Assembly (NCBI RefSeq): GCF_011078175.1
Contig: NZ_JAALCJ010000001.1
Coordinates: 62,001 to 126,000 of the forward strand
Length of the DNA stretch: 64,000 nt
From: Enterobacter cloacae
GTDB lineage: Bacteria > Pseudomonadota > Gammaproteobacteria > Enterobacterales > Enterobacteriaceae
Direction: 5' to 3'
Position 1 is the first letter of the stretch, and each line of letters starts with the position of its first letter. Shown here one piece after another: positions 54,937 to 63,033 of the stretch. The notes under the pieces were generated by a model. It had not been told where the DNA came from, searched no databases, and saw only the letters and a program-made list of their open reading frames with translations. Both the position numbers and the translations under genes were made by a program.

Positions 54937-55347
54937 ATGAGCTATGTTACTGAATTTCCGGCTGCTGAGCCGCAGGAAGCCGTGGGACATTTTCTGCGTC
55001 GTCTGAGCGTCGAGACGGACTGCGCCGATGTCCATCACGCGGTATCCAGCGGTGAGCAAGACTTTGTTCTGCTGCACGTTGTCGGAAAGCCTGAACATTT
55101 TGCACGGCGGCATCTGCCCGGCGCGCTGCATTTACCCTGGAGCGAGATCGCCGCAGAGCGGATGACAGCGTGGCCGGAGGGCACGCTGTTTGTCGTCTAT
55201 TGTGCCGGCCCGCACTGCAACGGAGCGGACAGGGCAGCGCTGAAGCTGGCGCGTCTGGGTCTGCCGGTCAAGATTATGCTCGGGGGCATGACCGGCTGGG
55301 AAGATGAGCGGTTCGCGTTTGCAGGAACTTCATCAAACGACCTGTGA
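54937..55347 (+). CDS. Rhodanese-like sulfurtransferase
   Basis: The 136-residue single rhodanese domain has the entry motif LLHVVGKPEHFARRHLPGAL and the active-site loop CAGPHCNGAD, with the first Cys in the catalytic position. It moves sulfane sulfur from a donor to a thiol acceptor. GAGGAAG lies before ATG. It is divergent from the GlxA/FtrA-type regulator and upstream of a MetJ-controlled methyltransferase gene, but the MetJ site between them indicates separate promoters. Confidence 0.88.
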   Translation: MSYVTEFPAAEPQEAVGHFLRRLSVETDCADVHHAVSSGEQDFVLLHVVGKPEHFARRHLPGALHLPWSEIAAERMTAWPEGTLFVVYCAGPHCNGADRAALKLARLGLPVKIMLGGMTGWEDERFAFAGTSSNDL

Positions 55348-55417
55348 ACATGAATTTATTTCAACACAGATGAAATTTTCTCGTTTGTCGGCGGCGAGCC
55401 CGTATGACATCTTTTTA

Positions 55418-55441
55418 GGACGTTTAGACATCCAGAAGTCT
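55418..55441 (+). promoter_or_regulatory. MetJ operator (three tandem met boxes)
   Basis: Three adjacent 8-mers follow without gap: GGACGTTT, AGACATCC and AGAAGTCT. They match the met box AGACGTCT at 6, 6 and 7 of 8 positions. Tandem arrays of 8-bp boxes are the hallmark of MetJ operators. The site ends 62 bp before the MetE-core gene, so repression by MetJ with SAM is likely. Confidence 0.75.
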
Positions 55442-55503
55442 AAAGATTCGAGAGATGAATTATCACTGTGGGCAATTAACGCCGACAGACAGAGGAGATT
55501 TCC

Positions 55504-56607
55504 ATGCAGCGACACCACGCCCCGTACCGCGCCGATGTAGTCGGCAGTTTTTTACGCCCGGATTCCATTAAACAGGCCCGTCTGCAATTTGCCAGCGGTG
55601 AGATCGATGCCGGGCAGCTTCGCGCGGTTGAGGACGAGGCCATTCGCCATGTTGTCGAGCAGCAGTGCGCCTGCGGTCTGCATGTGGTGACGGACGGCGA
55701 ATTCCGCCGCGCCTGGTGGCACTTTGACTTCTTTGACGGGCTACAGGGCGTGGAGCGCTATGATTCGCAGCAGGGCATTCAGTTTAACGGGGTGCAAACC
55801 AAAGCCCACGGCGTGCGCGTCACGGGCAAACTGGGCTTCGGCGATCATCCTATGCTGGAGGATTTCCGCTACCTCAAAAGCATCAGCGGTAACGCACAGC
55901 CGAAGATGACCATTCCTAGCCCGAGCGTGCTGCACTTCCGCGGTGGCCGCAAGGATATTGATGCCACGGTCTACCCGGATCTGAAGGATTATTTTGACGA
56001 TCTGGCGACCACATGGCGCGATGCCATTCGGGCCTTTTACGATGCAGGCTGCCGCTATCTGCAACTGGATGACACCGTCTGGGCCTACCTTTGTTCGGAA
56101 GACCAGCGCCGCCAGATCCGCGAGCGCGGTGACGATGCAGACGAACTTGCCCGAACCTATGCCCGGGTGCTGAATAAGGCGCTGGAGGGCAAACCGGACG
56201 ACCTGACCATCGGGCTGCACGTCTGCCGCGGCAACTTCCGCTCAACCTGGATTTCCGAAGGCGGCTATGAGCCGGTGGCGGAAGTGCTGTTCGGCACGGT
56301 GAACGTCGACGCGTTCTTCCTGGAGTACGACAACGACCGTAGCGGCGACTTCGCACCACTGCGTTTTGTGCGCCCGGGTAAACAGCAGGTGGTTCTGGGG
56401 CTGATCACCACCAAGCACGGTGAGCTGGAGAACCCGGAAGGGGTGAAAGCACGTCTGGAAGAGGCCGCGCGCTACGTGGCGAAAGAGCAGATTTGCCTCA
56501 GCCCTCAGTGCGGATTTGCCTCCACGGAAGAGGGTAACAGCCTGAGCGAAGACCAGCAGTGGGATAAAGTTTGCCTGGTGACGCAAATCGCCAGCGACGT
56601 CTGGTAA
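55504..56607 (+). CDS. MetE-core methyltransferase (YxjG/YxjH type)
   Basis: The 367-residue protein is a single UROD/MetE-like barrel, half the size of MetE, like Bacillus YxjG/YxjH. Zinc-ligand residues are visible: His239 and Cys241 (GLHVCRGNF), Glu274 (FFLEYDND) and Cys336 (SPQCGFAS). It probably moves a methyl group to homocysteine; the donor is not clear, as it lacks the MetE N-terminal domain. It differs from MesD (4227-5255) in motif context. AGAGGAG lies before ATG and a MetJ operator upstream. Confidence 0.88.
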   Translation: MQRHHAPYRADVVGSFLRPDSIKQARLQFASGEIDAGQLRAVEDEAIRHVVEQQCACGLHVVTDGEFRRAWWHFDFFDGLQGVERYDSQQGIQFNGVQTKAHGVRVTGKLGFGDHPMLEDFRYLKSISGNAQPKMTIPSPSVLHFRGGRKDIDATVYPDLKDYFDDLATTWRDAIRAFYDAGCRYLQLDDTVWAYLCSEDQRRQIRERGDDADELARTYARVLNKALEGKPDDLTIGLHVCRGNFRSTWISEGGYEPVAEVLFGTVNVDAFFLEYDNDRSGDFAPLRFVRPGKQQVVLGLITTKHGELENPEGVKARLEEAARYVAKEQICLSPQCGFASTEEGNSLSEDQQWDKVCLVTQIASDVW

Positions 56608-56615
56608 CGCCGTTC

Positions 56616-56646
56616 ACAGCGCTGCATTATTACAGTGCAGCGCTGT
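56616..56646. promoter_or_regulatory. 11-bp inverted repeat, possible NtrC enhancer of urt
   Basis: ACAGCGCTGCA and TGCAGCGCTGT are exact reverse complements around nine bases. The centre is about 107 bp upstream of the start point expected from the sigma-54 promoter, a usual enhancer distance. The inner TGCA arms recall NtrC half-sites but the match to TGCACC-N5-GGTGCA is poor. It could instead be a terminator-like hairpin for the upstream gene, though no U-run follows. Confidence 0.4.
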
Positions 56647-56710
56647 ACCATTCTGAGTCGTTTCCCGTAAATCCTCCCCTCGATCCCTTTAAAATCCTGC
56701 CTTTCCAACC

Positions 56711-56726
56711 TGGCACCCTTTTTGCT
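56711..56726 (+). promoter_or_regulatory. Sigma-54 promoter of urtABCDE
   Basis: TGGCACCCTTTTTGCT matches the sigma-54 consensus TGGCAC-N5-TTGCW, with invariant GG (-24) and GC (-12) at the right spacing. It lies 82 bp before urtA. Nitrogen-limitation control through NtrC is expected for urea uptake. Confidence 0.85.
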
Positions 56727-56807
56727 CTCCTGAAACTGACGTTTCTTTTTCTGCGTCCGGGCGGTAACGGACGTCTTCGCACAGCTTTCTTTTTCAGGAG
56801 TGAAAAT

Positions 56808-58079
56808 ATGCACCGTCGTACCTTTATAAAAGCGTTCGCCTTGTCCGCCTCCGTTGTAGCCATGGGGATGAGCTTTGGCGTTCAGGCCGCAGAGACCATT
56901 AAAGTCGGGATTATGCATTCTCTCTCCGGCACGATGGCGATTTCAGAAACCCCCCTGAAAGATGTCGCCCTGATGACCATCGACGAAATCAATGCCAAAG
57001 GCGGCGTGCTCGGGAAAAAGCTGGAGCCGGTGGTGGTTGATCCGGCCTCCAACTGGCCGCTGTTTGCCGAAAAAGCGCGCCAGCTTCTTAGCCAGGATAA
57101 GGTTGCCGTGGTGTTTGGCTGCTGGACCTCCGTATCGCGTAAATCGGTTCTGCCGGTCTTTGAGGAGCTGAATGGTCTGCTGTTCTATCCGGTGCAGTAT
57201 GAGGGTGAAGAGATGTCACCTAACGTCTTCTATACCGGCGCGGCGCCTAACCAGCAGGCGATTCCGGCGGTGGAGTACCTGATGAGCGAGGACGGCGGCA
57301 GCGCGAAACGCTTCTTCCTGCTGGGAACGGACTACGTTTACCCGCGCACCACGAACAAGATCCTCCGTGCCTTCCTGCACTCGAAAGGCGTGGAGGATAA
57401 AGATATTGAAGAGGTCTACACCCCGTTTGGTCATAGTGATTACCAGACCATTGTCGCCAGTATCAAGAAATTCTCCGCGGGCGGCAAAACGGCGGTGATC
57501 TCTACCATCAACGGTGATTCCAACGTGCCTTTCTATAAAGAGCTGGCGAACCAGGGGCTGAAAGCCACGGACGTCCCGGTGGTGGCGTTCTCGGTGGGCG
57601 AGGAAGAACTGCGCGGCATTGATACCAAACCGCTGGTGGGTAACCTGGCGGCGTGGAACTACTTTGAATCCGTTGATAATCCGACCAACCAGACCTTTGT
57701 CGCGGCCTACAGAGCCTACGCGAAAGCCCATAAGTTGCCGAATGCCGATACCGTCGTGACCAACGATCCGATGGAAGCGACCTACGTTGGTCTTCATATG
57801 TGGGCGCAGGCAGTTGAAAAAGCGGGGACGACCGACGTGGACAAGGTGCGCGCGGCCATGGCGGGTCAGTCGTTCAATGCGCCGTCCGGCTTTACGCTGA
57901 CAATGGATGCCACCAACCACCACCTGCATAAGCCCGTCATGATTGGTGAAATCGAAGGCAACGGCCAGTTCAACGTCGTCTGGCAGACCGAACAGCCGGT
58001 ACGCGCTCAGCCGTGGAGCCCGTTTATCGCCGGGAATGACAAAAAGCCTGACCAGCCGATGAAAACCGCCAGCAACTAA
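56808..58079 (+). CDS. urtA: Urea ABC transporter substrate-binding protein UrtA
   Basis: The 423-residue protein has a twin-arginine-like signal (HRRTFIKAFALSASVV, cut after VQA) and the UrtA segments VGIMHSLSGTMAISETPLKD, GCWTSVSRKSVLPVFEE and FYPVQYEGEE. It captures urea in the periplasm. CAGGAG sets the ATG at 56808; upstream in-frame sequence runs through the promoter and is rejected. It heads the urt operon, 22 bp before urtB. Confidence 0.95.
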   Translation: MHRRTFIKAFALSASVVAMGMSFGVQAAETIKVGIMHSLSGTMAISETPLKDVALMTIDEINAKGGVLGKKLEPVVVDPASNWPLFAEKARQLLSQDKVAVVFGCWTSVSRKSVLPVFEELNGLLFYPVQYEGEEMSPNVFYTGAAPNQQAIPAVEYLMSEDGGSAKRFFLLGTDYVYPRTTNKILRAFLHSKGVEDKDIEEVYTPFGHSDYQTIVASIKKFSAGGKTAVISTINGDSNVPFYKELANQGLKATDVPVVAFSVGEEELRGIDTKPLVGNLAAWNYFESVDNPTNQTFVAAYRAYAKAHKLPNADTVVTNDPMEATYVGLHMWAQAVEKAGTTDVDKVRAAMAGQSFNAPSGFTLTMDATNHHLHKPVMIGEIEGNGQFNVVWQTEQPVRAQPWSPFIAGNDKKPDQPMKTASN

Positions 58080-58101
58080 GCAACCACCAGGGAGAGACGT
58101 C

Positions 58102-59676
58102 ATGAACGCCATGCGCATGATGATTGCGATTGTGTGGCTTACCGGACTGCTGCCAGGGATGGCGCAGGCATCGGATGCCGATGATTTCGTTGCCGCTAGC
58201 CGCAGCCAGCAAACCGCCATGCTGAACCGCTGGGCAGCCACGCCAGAACCTGCACGTTTGCCGCTGCTTAAAGCGCTGCAACAGGAGAACCTCTACACCG
58301 ACAGCCAGAAGAAGGCTTTTACCCGCATCGACGGTGAAATGGTTGCCCTGGGCGCGGCAAAGAGCGCCGAAGGAACGACCAAAGCCGTACGGATGACCAA
58401 CCGGCTGCGCGTATTAACCGTCACGGCGCTGGCGACGCATCAGCTGGTCAGTGACAGTGTCACAGAAAGGCGCAATGCCGCGCGACAGCTTCAGCGAGAC
58501 GCTCAGCCGGATATGATGGGATTTCTGCAACAGCGGGCCACTAGTGAAACGGACGACGTTACCCGGCATTCGCTGATTCTGGCCCTGGCCAACCTTCAGC
58601 TGGCGAGTCCTCAGGCAGAAACGCGCCTTAACGCGGTTGAGCTGCTGGGACAGTCTGACGATCCGGACGTTCAGGCCACGCTGACCCCGTTCACCCGGGA
58701 ACAAACCGAGCCGGACGCACGGGTTCGTGCCGCCGCCGCTGAGAGTCTGGATCGTATTCAGTACCGGCTGATGTGGGGCGAACTGCTGGGGCAGGCCTTC
58801 ATGGGCCTCTCGTTGGGGTCGGTACTCTTACTGGCCGCACTCGGACTGGCTATTACCTATGGTCTGCTGGGCGTGATTAACATGGCCCACGGCGAGATGC
58901 TGATGCTCGGGGCCTATGCCACCTGGATGGTGCAGCAGATGATGGCGCAGTGGATGCCACAGTGGCTGGCGCTTTATCCGGTTGTGGCGCTGCCGGTGGC
59001 GTTTTGCCTGACGGCAGGTATCGGGATGGCGCTGGAGCGCACGGTGATCCGCCATCTTTATGGCCGTCCGCTGGAAACCCTGCTCGCCACCTGGGGGATC
59101 AGTCTGATGATTATCCAACTGGTGCGCATGACCTTTGGCGCACAAAATCTTGAGGTCGCGAATCCGGCCTGGCTGTCCGGCGGGGTGCAGGTTTTTGCCA
59201 ACCTGACGCTGCCGTGGAACCGTATTGTGGTACTCGGGTTTGTGCTGCTGGTGCTGTTCTTCACCTGGCTCATTCTGAATAAAACGCGTCTGGGTCTGAA
59301 CGTGCGGGCGGTGACGCAAAACCGCAGCATGGCGGCCTGCTGCGGCGTCCCCACCGGACGGGTGGATATGCTGGCGTTTGGCCTCGGGTCTGGCATTGCC
59401 GGGCTGGGCGGCGTGGCGTTGTCCCAGCTGGGGAACGTGGGGCCGGAGCTGGGCCAGGGATACATCATCGATTCGTTCCTGGTGGTGGTGCTCGGCGGCG
59501 TCGGCCAGCTGGCCGGTAGCGTCGCGGCGGCCTTTGGTCTGGGGATCTTCAATAAAATTCTTGAACCGCAGATGGGCGCCGTCCTGGGCAAAATCCTGAT
59601 TCTGGTGGCGATCATTCTGTTTATCCAGAAACGTCCGCAGGGGTTATTCGCACTTAAAGGGAGGGTGACAGACTGA
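58102..59676 (+). CDS. urtB: Urea ABC transporter permease UrtB
   Basis: The 524-residue protein has a signal peptide, a soluble N-terminal domain of about 220 residues (HEAT-like helices, RRNAARQLQRDAQPDMMGFL) and then a branched-chain-type permease domain with about eight helices (YGLLGVINMAHGEMLMLGAY). The long N-terminal extension is usual for proteobacterial UrtB. It is one of the two channel subunits. Its stop overlaps the urtC start by one base. Confidence 0.94.
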   Translation: MNAMRMMIAIVWLTGLLPGMAQASDADDFVAASRSQQTAMLNRWAATPEPARLPLLKALQQENLYTDSQKKAFTRIDGEMVALGAAKSAEGTTKAVRMTNRLRVLTVTALATHQLVSDSVTERRNAARQLQRDAQPDMMGFLQQRATSETDDVTRHSLILALANLQLASPQAETRLNAVELLGQSDDPDVQATLTPFTREQTEPDARVRAAAAESLDRIQYRLMWGELLGQAFMGLSLGSVLLLAALGLAITYGLLGVINMAHGEMLMLGAYATWMVQQMMAQWMPQWLALYPVVALPVAFCLTAGIGMALERTVIRHLYGRPLETLLATWGISLMIIQLVRMTFGAQNLEVANPAWLSGGVQVFANLTLPWNRIVVLGFVLLVLFFTWLILNKTRLGLNVRAVTQNRSMAACCGVPTGRVDMLAFGLGSGIAGLGGVALSQLGNVGPELGQGYIIDSFLVVVLGGVGQLAGSVAAAFGLGIFNKILEPQMGAVLGKILILVAIILFIQKRPQGLFALKGRVTD

Positions 59677-60749
59677 TGAGCCAGCCATTGACCTTAACAC
59701 TGGCGCGCAGGGCGCCGCGCACCGCGCAAATCTTCGGCAGTCTGCTGGTTGCGGCGCTGCTGGTGCTGCCTTTTCTCGCGCTGTTACCCGCAACGCATCC
59801 GCTGGCCGTTTCTACGTGGATGTTGACGCTCATCGGCAAGATCCTCTGCTACGCGGTTGTCGCCGTGGCCCTGGATCTGGTCTGGGGCTATGCCGGTATG
59901 CTCTCGCTGGGGCACGGCATATTCTTCGCCCTGGGCGGCTATGCGATGGGCATGTACCTGATGCGCCAGGCGGCCGGGGACGGGCTGCCCGCGTTTATGT
60001 CGTTTCTCTCGTGGAGCGAACTGCCCTGGTTCTGGTGGGGAACGCAGCATTTCGCCTGGGCTCTGGTGTTAATTGTGACGATCCCCGGCCTGCTGGCGCT
60101 GGTCTTCGGCTGGTTTGCTTTCCGCTCGAAGATCAAAGGGGTGTACTTCTCCATTATGACCCAGGCGCTGACCTATGCAGGCATGCTGCTGTTTTTTCGC
60201 AACGAAACCGGCTTTGGTGGCAATAACGGTTTTACCGGCTTCACCACGCTGCTGGGGTTTTCCGTCACGGCGACCACCACGCGGGTGGCGCTGTTCCTCG
60301 CGACCGTTATGTTACTGCTTCTGGCCCTGGGCACAGGCTATGCGCTGGCGAAGAGTAAATTTGGCCGCATTTTGACGGCGGTACGCGATGCGGAAAACCG
60401 TCTGACGTTTTGCGGCTACGATCCGCGCGGCTTCAAGCTGCTGGTCTGGACGCTTTCCGCCGTGCTGTGTGGGCTGGCGGGGGCGCTGTACGTTCCGCAG
60501 GTGGGCATTATCAACCCGGGTGAAATGTCGCCAACTAACTCGATTGAAGCGGCTATCTGGGTGGCGCTGGGCGGGCGCGGCACCCTGTTGGGGCCGGTGA
60601 TTGGTGCGGCACTGGTCAACGGTACGAAGAGCTTTTTCACCGTGGCGATGCCGGAGTACTGGCAGCTGTTTCTGGGCCTGATTTTCGTCGCCGTGACGCT
60701 GTTTTTACCGCGCGGCGTGTTCGGTCTGTTTCGTAAGGGAGTGAATTAA
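59676..60749 (+). CDS. urtC: Urea ABC transporter permease UrtC
   Basis: The 357-residue inner-membrane permease of the LivM type shows YAGMLSLGHGIFFALGGYAM, TGFGGNNGFTGF (with FGGNNG typical of UrtC) and the cytoplasmic coupling stretch FGRILTAVRDAENRL. It pairs with UrtB. Both ends overlap neighbours by one base (ATG/TGA and TAATG types), which shows tight coupling. Confidence 0.94.
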   Translation: MSQPLTLTLARRAPRTAQIFGSLLVAALLVLPFLALLPATHPLAVSTWMLTLIGKILCYAVVAVALDLVWGYAGMLSLGHGIFFALGGYAMGMYLMRQAAGDGLPAFMSFLSWSELPWFWWGTQHFAWALVLIVTIPGLLALVFGWFAFRSKIKGVYFSIMTQALTYAGMLLFFRNETGFGGNNGFTGFTTLLGFSVTATTTRVALFLATVMLLLLALGTGYALAKSKFGRILTAVRDAENRLTFCGYDPRGFKLLVWTLSAVLCGLAGALYVPQVGIINPGEMSPTNSIEAAIWVALGGRGTLLGPVIGAALVNGTKSFFTVAMPEYWQLFLGLIFVAVTLFLPRGVFGLFRKGVN

Positions 60750-61546
60750 TGCAGCCCTCTGAAGGACTCTTTACCCGCCAGCTACCGGGCGACCGTTACC
60801 GCGAGCAGACCGATCCGGTATTGCAGCTCGAGGCCATTAACGTCAGTTTTGACGGTTTTCAGGCGTTGACCGATCTCTCGCTGAACATCGGCGTCGGAGA
60901 ATTGCGCTGCATCATTGGCCCTAACGGCGCCGGTAAAACCACGCTGATGGACGTCATCACAGGCAAAACCAGGCCAACGAGCGGAAAAGCCATTTACGAT
61001 CAGTCCATCGATCTGACAGCCCTTGAGCCAGCGGCCATCGCCCGTCAGGGCATTGGCCGTAAGTTTCAGAAGCCGACGGTCTTTGAAGCGCTGAGCGTGT
61101 GGGAAAACCTTGAAATCGCCATGAAAGCCGACAGGTCCGTCTGGGCGAGCCTGCGGGCCACGCTCAGCGGCGAGCAGCGTGACCGCATCGACGAGATGCT
61201 GGTTTTACTGCGGCTTGGCAGCGAACGCGGTCGCCGTGCCGGGCTGCTTTCCCACGGACAGAAGCAGTTTCTGGAGATCGGCATGCTGCTGGTGCAGGAC
61301 CCGCACCTGTTACTGCTGGACGAACCCGCCGCCGGTATGACCGACGCAGAAACGGAATACACTGCCGAGCTGTTCCGCACCCTGGCAGGCAAGCATTCGC
61401 TGATGGTGGTTGAGCACGATATGGGTTTCGTCGAGACCATCGCCGACCACGTCACGGTGCTGCATCAGGGGCGCGTGCTGGCGGAAGGCTCGCTACGCGA
61501 GGTACAGGCCAATGAACAGGTGATTGACGTCTATCTGGGACGCTAA
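60749..61546 (+). CDS. urtD: Urea ABC transporter ATPase UrtD
   Basis: The 265-residue ABC ATPase has Walker A GPNGAGKTT, the LivG-type signature LSHGQKQFLEIGMLL, Walker B LLLLDEPAAGMT and the switch His in VVEHDMGFV. It powers urea uptake with UrtE. Its start overlaps the urtC stop, and AAGGAG for urtE follows the stop at once. Confidence 0.95.
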   Translation: MQPSEGLFTRQLPGDRYREQTDPVLQLEAINVSFDGFQALTDLSLNIGVGELRCIIGPNGAGKTTLMDVITGKTRPTSGKAIYDQSIDLTALEPAAIARQGIGRKFQKPTVFEALSVWENLEIAMKADRSVWASLRATLSGEQRDRIDEMLVLLRLGSERGRRAGLLSHGQKQFLEIGMLLVQDPHLLLLDEPAAGMTDAETEYTAELFRTLAGKHSLMVVEHDMGFVETIADHVTVLHQGRVLAEGSLREVQANEQVIDVYLGR

Positions 61547-61555
61547 GGAGAGGTG

Positions 61556-62254
61556 ATGTTACAGGTTAACGAACTGAATCAGTACTACGGCGGTAGCCAT
61601 ACTCTGCGTGGGGTGAGCTTTGAGGCGGTCGTCGGGGAAGTTACCTGCCTGCTGGGGCGCAACGGGGTGGGCAAAACCACGCTGCTGAGGTGTCTGATGG
61701 GGCTGATCCCGGTGAAAACCGGGGAGGTGATCTGGCAGGGGAAAACCCTCACCCACAGTAAACCGCACCAGCGGGTGCAGTCAGGCGTAGCGTATGTTCC
61801 GCAGGGACGGGAGATTTTTCCGCGTCTTACCGTAGAAGAAAACCTGCTGATGGGACTGTCGCGCTTCTCCGCACGAAACGCGAGGAGCGTGCCGGAGGAA
61901 ATTTGGCAGCTTTTCCCGGTGCTGAAAGAGATGAAGCACCGTCGCGGAGGCGATCTTTCCGGTGGTCAGCAGCAACAGCTGGCGATTGGGCGGGCGCTGG
62001 CGAGTCGTCCGCAGCTACTGATTCTGGATGAACCCACGGAAGGTATTCAGCCGTCGGTGATCAAAGAAATCGGGCAAGTGATCCGCAGCCTGGCGAACCG
62101 GGGGGATATGGCGATCCTGCTGGTGGAGCAGTTTTATGATTTCGCGGCAGAGCTGGCTGACAGCTATCTGGTGATGTCGCGCGGGAGCATCGTCCAGCAG
62201 GGTCGCGGAGAGAATATGGCGCAGGAGGGCGTTCGCGGGCTGGTTGCGATCTGA
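61556..62254 (+). CDS. urtE: Urea ABC transporter ATPase UrtE
   Basis: The 232-residue LivF-type ATPase has Walker A GRNGVGKTT, signature LSGGQQQQLAIGRAL and Walker B LLILDEPTEGIQPS. The characteristic UrtE opening NQYYGGSHTLRGVSF is present. The ATG at 61556 is spaced correctly from AAGGAG; a GTG three bases earlier is possible. It is the last urt gene. Its stop codon lies inside the zinT Zur box. No urease genes follow. Confidence 0.95.
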   Translation: MLQVNELNQYYGGSHTLRGVSFEAVVGEVTCLLGRNGVGKTTLLRCLMGLIPVKTGEVIWQGKTLTHSKPHQRVQSGVAYVPQGREIFPRLTVEENLLMGLSRFSARNARSVPEEIWQLFPVLKEMKHRRGGDLSGGQQQQLAIGRALASRPQLLILDEPTEGIQPSVIKEIGQVIRSLANRGDMAILLVEQFYDFAAELADSYLVMSRGSIVQQGRGENMAQEGVRGLVAI

Positions 62255-62275
62255 GATGTTATATTATAACATTCC
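62253..62275. promoter_or_regulatory. Zur box of zinT
   Basis: A 23-bp near-perfect palindrome centred on ATGTTATATTATAACAT agrees with the enterobacterial Zur consensus GAAATGTTATA-N-TATAACATTTC except for one base in each outer arm. It covers the urtE stop codon and lies 17 bp before the zinT ATG. Zur with zinc would repress zinT. Confidence 0.88.
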
Positions 62276-62292
62276 TCTTCTTATAAAACGGA

Positions 62293-62946
62293 ATGAGGGA
62301 ATTTGCTTTGGCTGCACATATTGGAAAAATTGCGCTGACTCTGGGAACGCTGCTGGTAAGCGGCTCGCTTTTTGCCCATTCGCACGGTCATCAAATGACG
62401 GCGGCGGAACAGAAGGCGGCAAACGGCGTCTTTGAGGATAAAGACGTCAGGGACAGGAAGCTGTCTGACTGGGACGGGACCTGGCAGTCCGTTTATCCGT
62501 TCCTGCTCGATGGTTCGCTGGATCCGGTTTTCGAAAAGAAAGCGCAGAAGGGAGGAAAATCCGCTGCTGAGGTGAAGGCCTACTACCGCAAGGGGTACGC
62601 GACGGACGTGGACGCCATCGGTATTGAAAACAACGTGATGGAATTCCACCGAGGCAAAACGGTGAGCAGCTGCCGCTACGACTACAGCGGCTACAAAATT
62701 CTGACCTATGCGTCGGGGAAAAAAGGCGTGCGCTACCTGTTTGAGTGCAAAGATAAAGCGAGCCAGGCGCCTAAGTTTGTGCAGTTCAGCGACCATACCA
62801 TCGGGCCGAAAGCCTCTTCACACTTCCATATTTTTATGGGCAACACCTCCCACGAGGCGCTGCTGAAAGAGATGGATAACTGGCCGACCTACTACCCGAA
62901 TGAGATGTACAAAGAGCAGGTGGTGGAGGAGATGTTGCACCACTAG
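62293..62946 (+). CDS. zinT: Periplasmic zinc-binding protein ZinT
   Basis: The 217-residue protein has a signal peptide ([18 protein letters not shown]), a His-rich mature start (HSHGHQM) and the ZinT domain [33 protein letters not shown], with the zinc-binding His residues in SSHFHIFMG and nearby. It scavenges zinc or cadmium and hands zinc to ZnuA. The ATG at 62293 lacks a good ribosome site; a TTG about 15 bases later is possible. The Zur box upstream supports the call. Confidence 0.94.
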   Translation: MREFALAAHIGKIALTLGTLLVSGSLFAHSHGHQMTAAEQKAANGVFEDKDVRDRKLSDWDGTWQSVYPFLLDGSLDPVFEKKAQKGGKSAAEVKAYYRKGYATDVDAIGIENNVMEFHRGKTVSSCRYDYSGYKILTYASGKKGVRYLFECKDKASQAPKFVQFSDHTIGPKASSHFHIFMGNTSHEALLKEMDNWPTYYPNEMYKEQVVEEMLHH

Positions 62947-62958
62947 GCTGTTGGTTTT

Positions 62959-63033
62959 GCCGGGTGGCGGCTTCGCCTTACCCGGCCTACAATTAGGGTT
63001 TTCCAGGTCGGGTGAGCGCAGCGCCACCCGACA
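62959..63033. repeat. Two REP units between zinT and ydeE
   Basis: GCCGGGTGGCGGCTTCGCCT plus closing TACCCGGCCTAC, then CCAGGTCGGGTGAGCGCAGC plus GCCACCCGACA. The second unit lies inside the ydeE reading frame and encodes its last residues. Confidence 0.88.
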
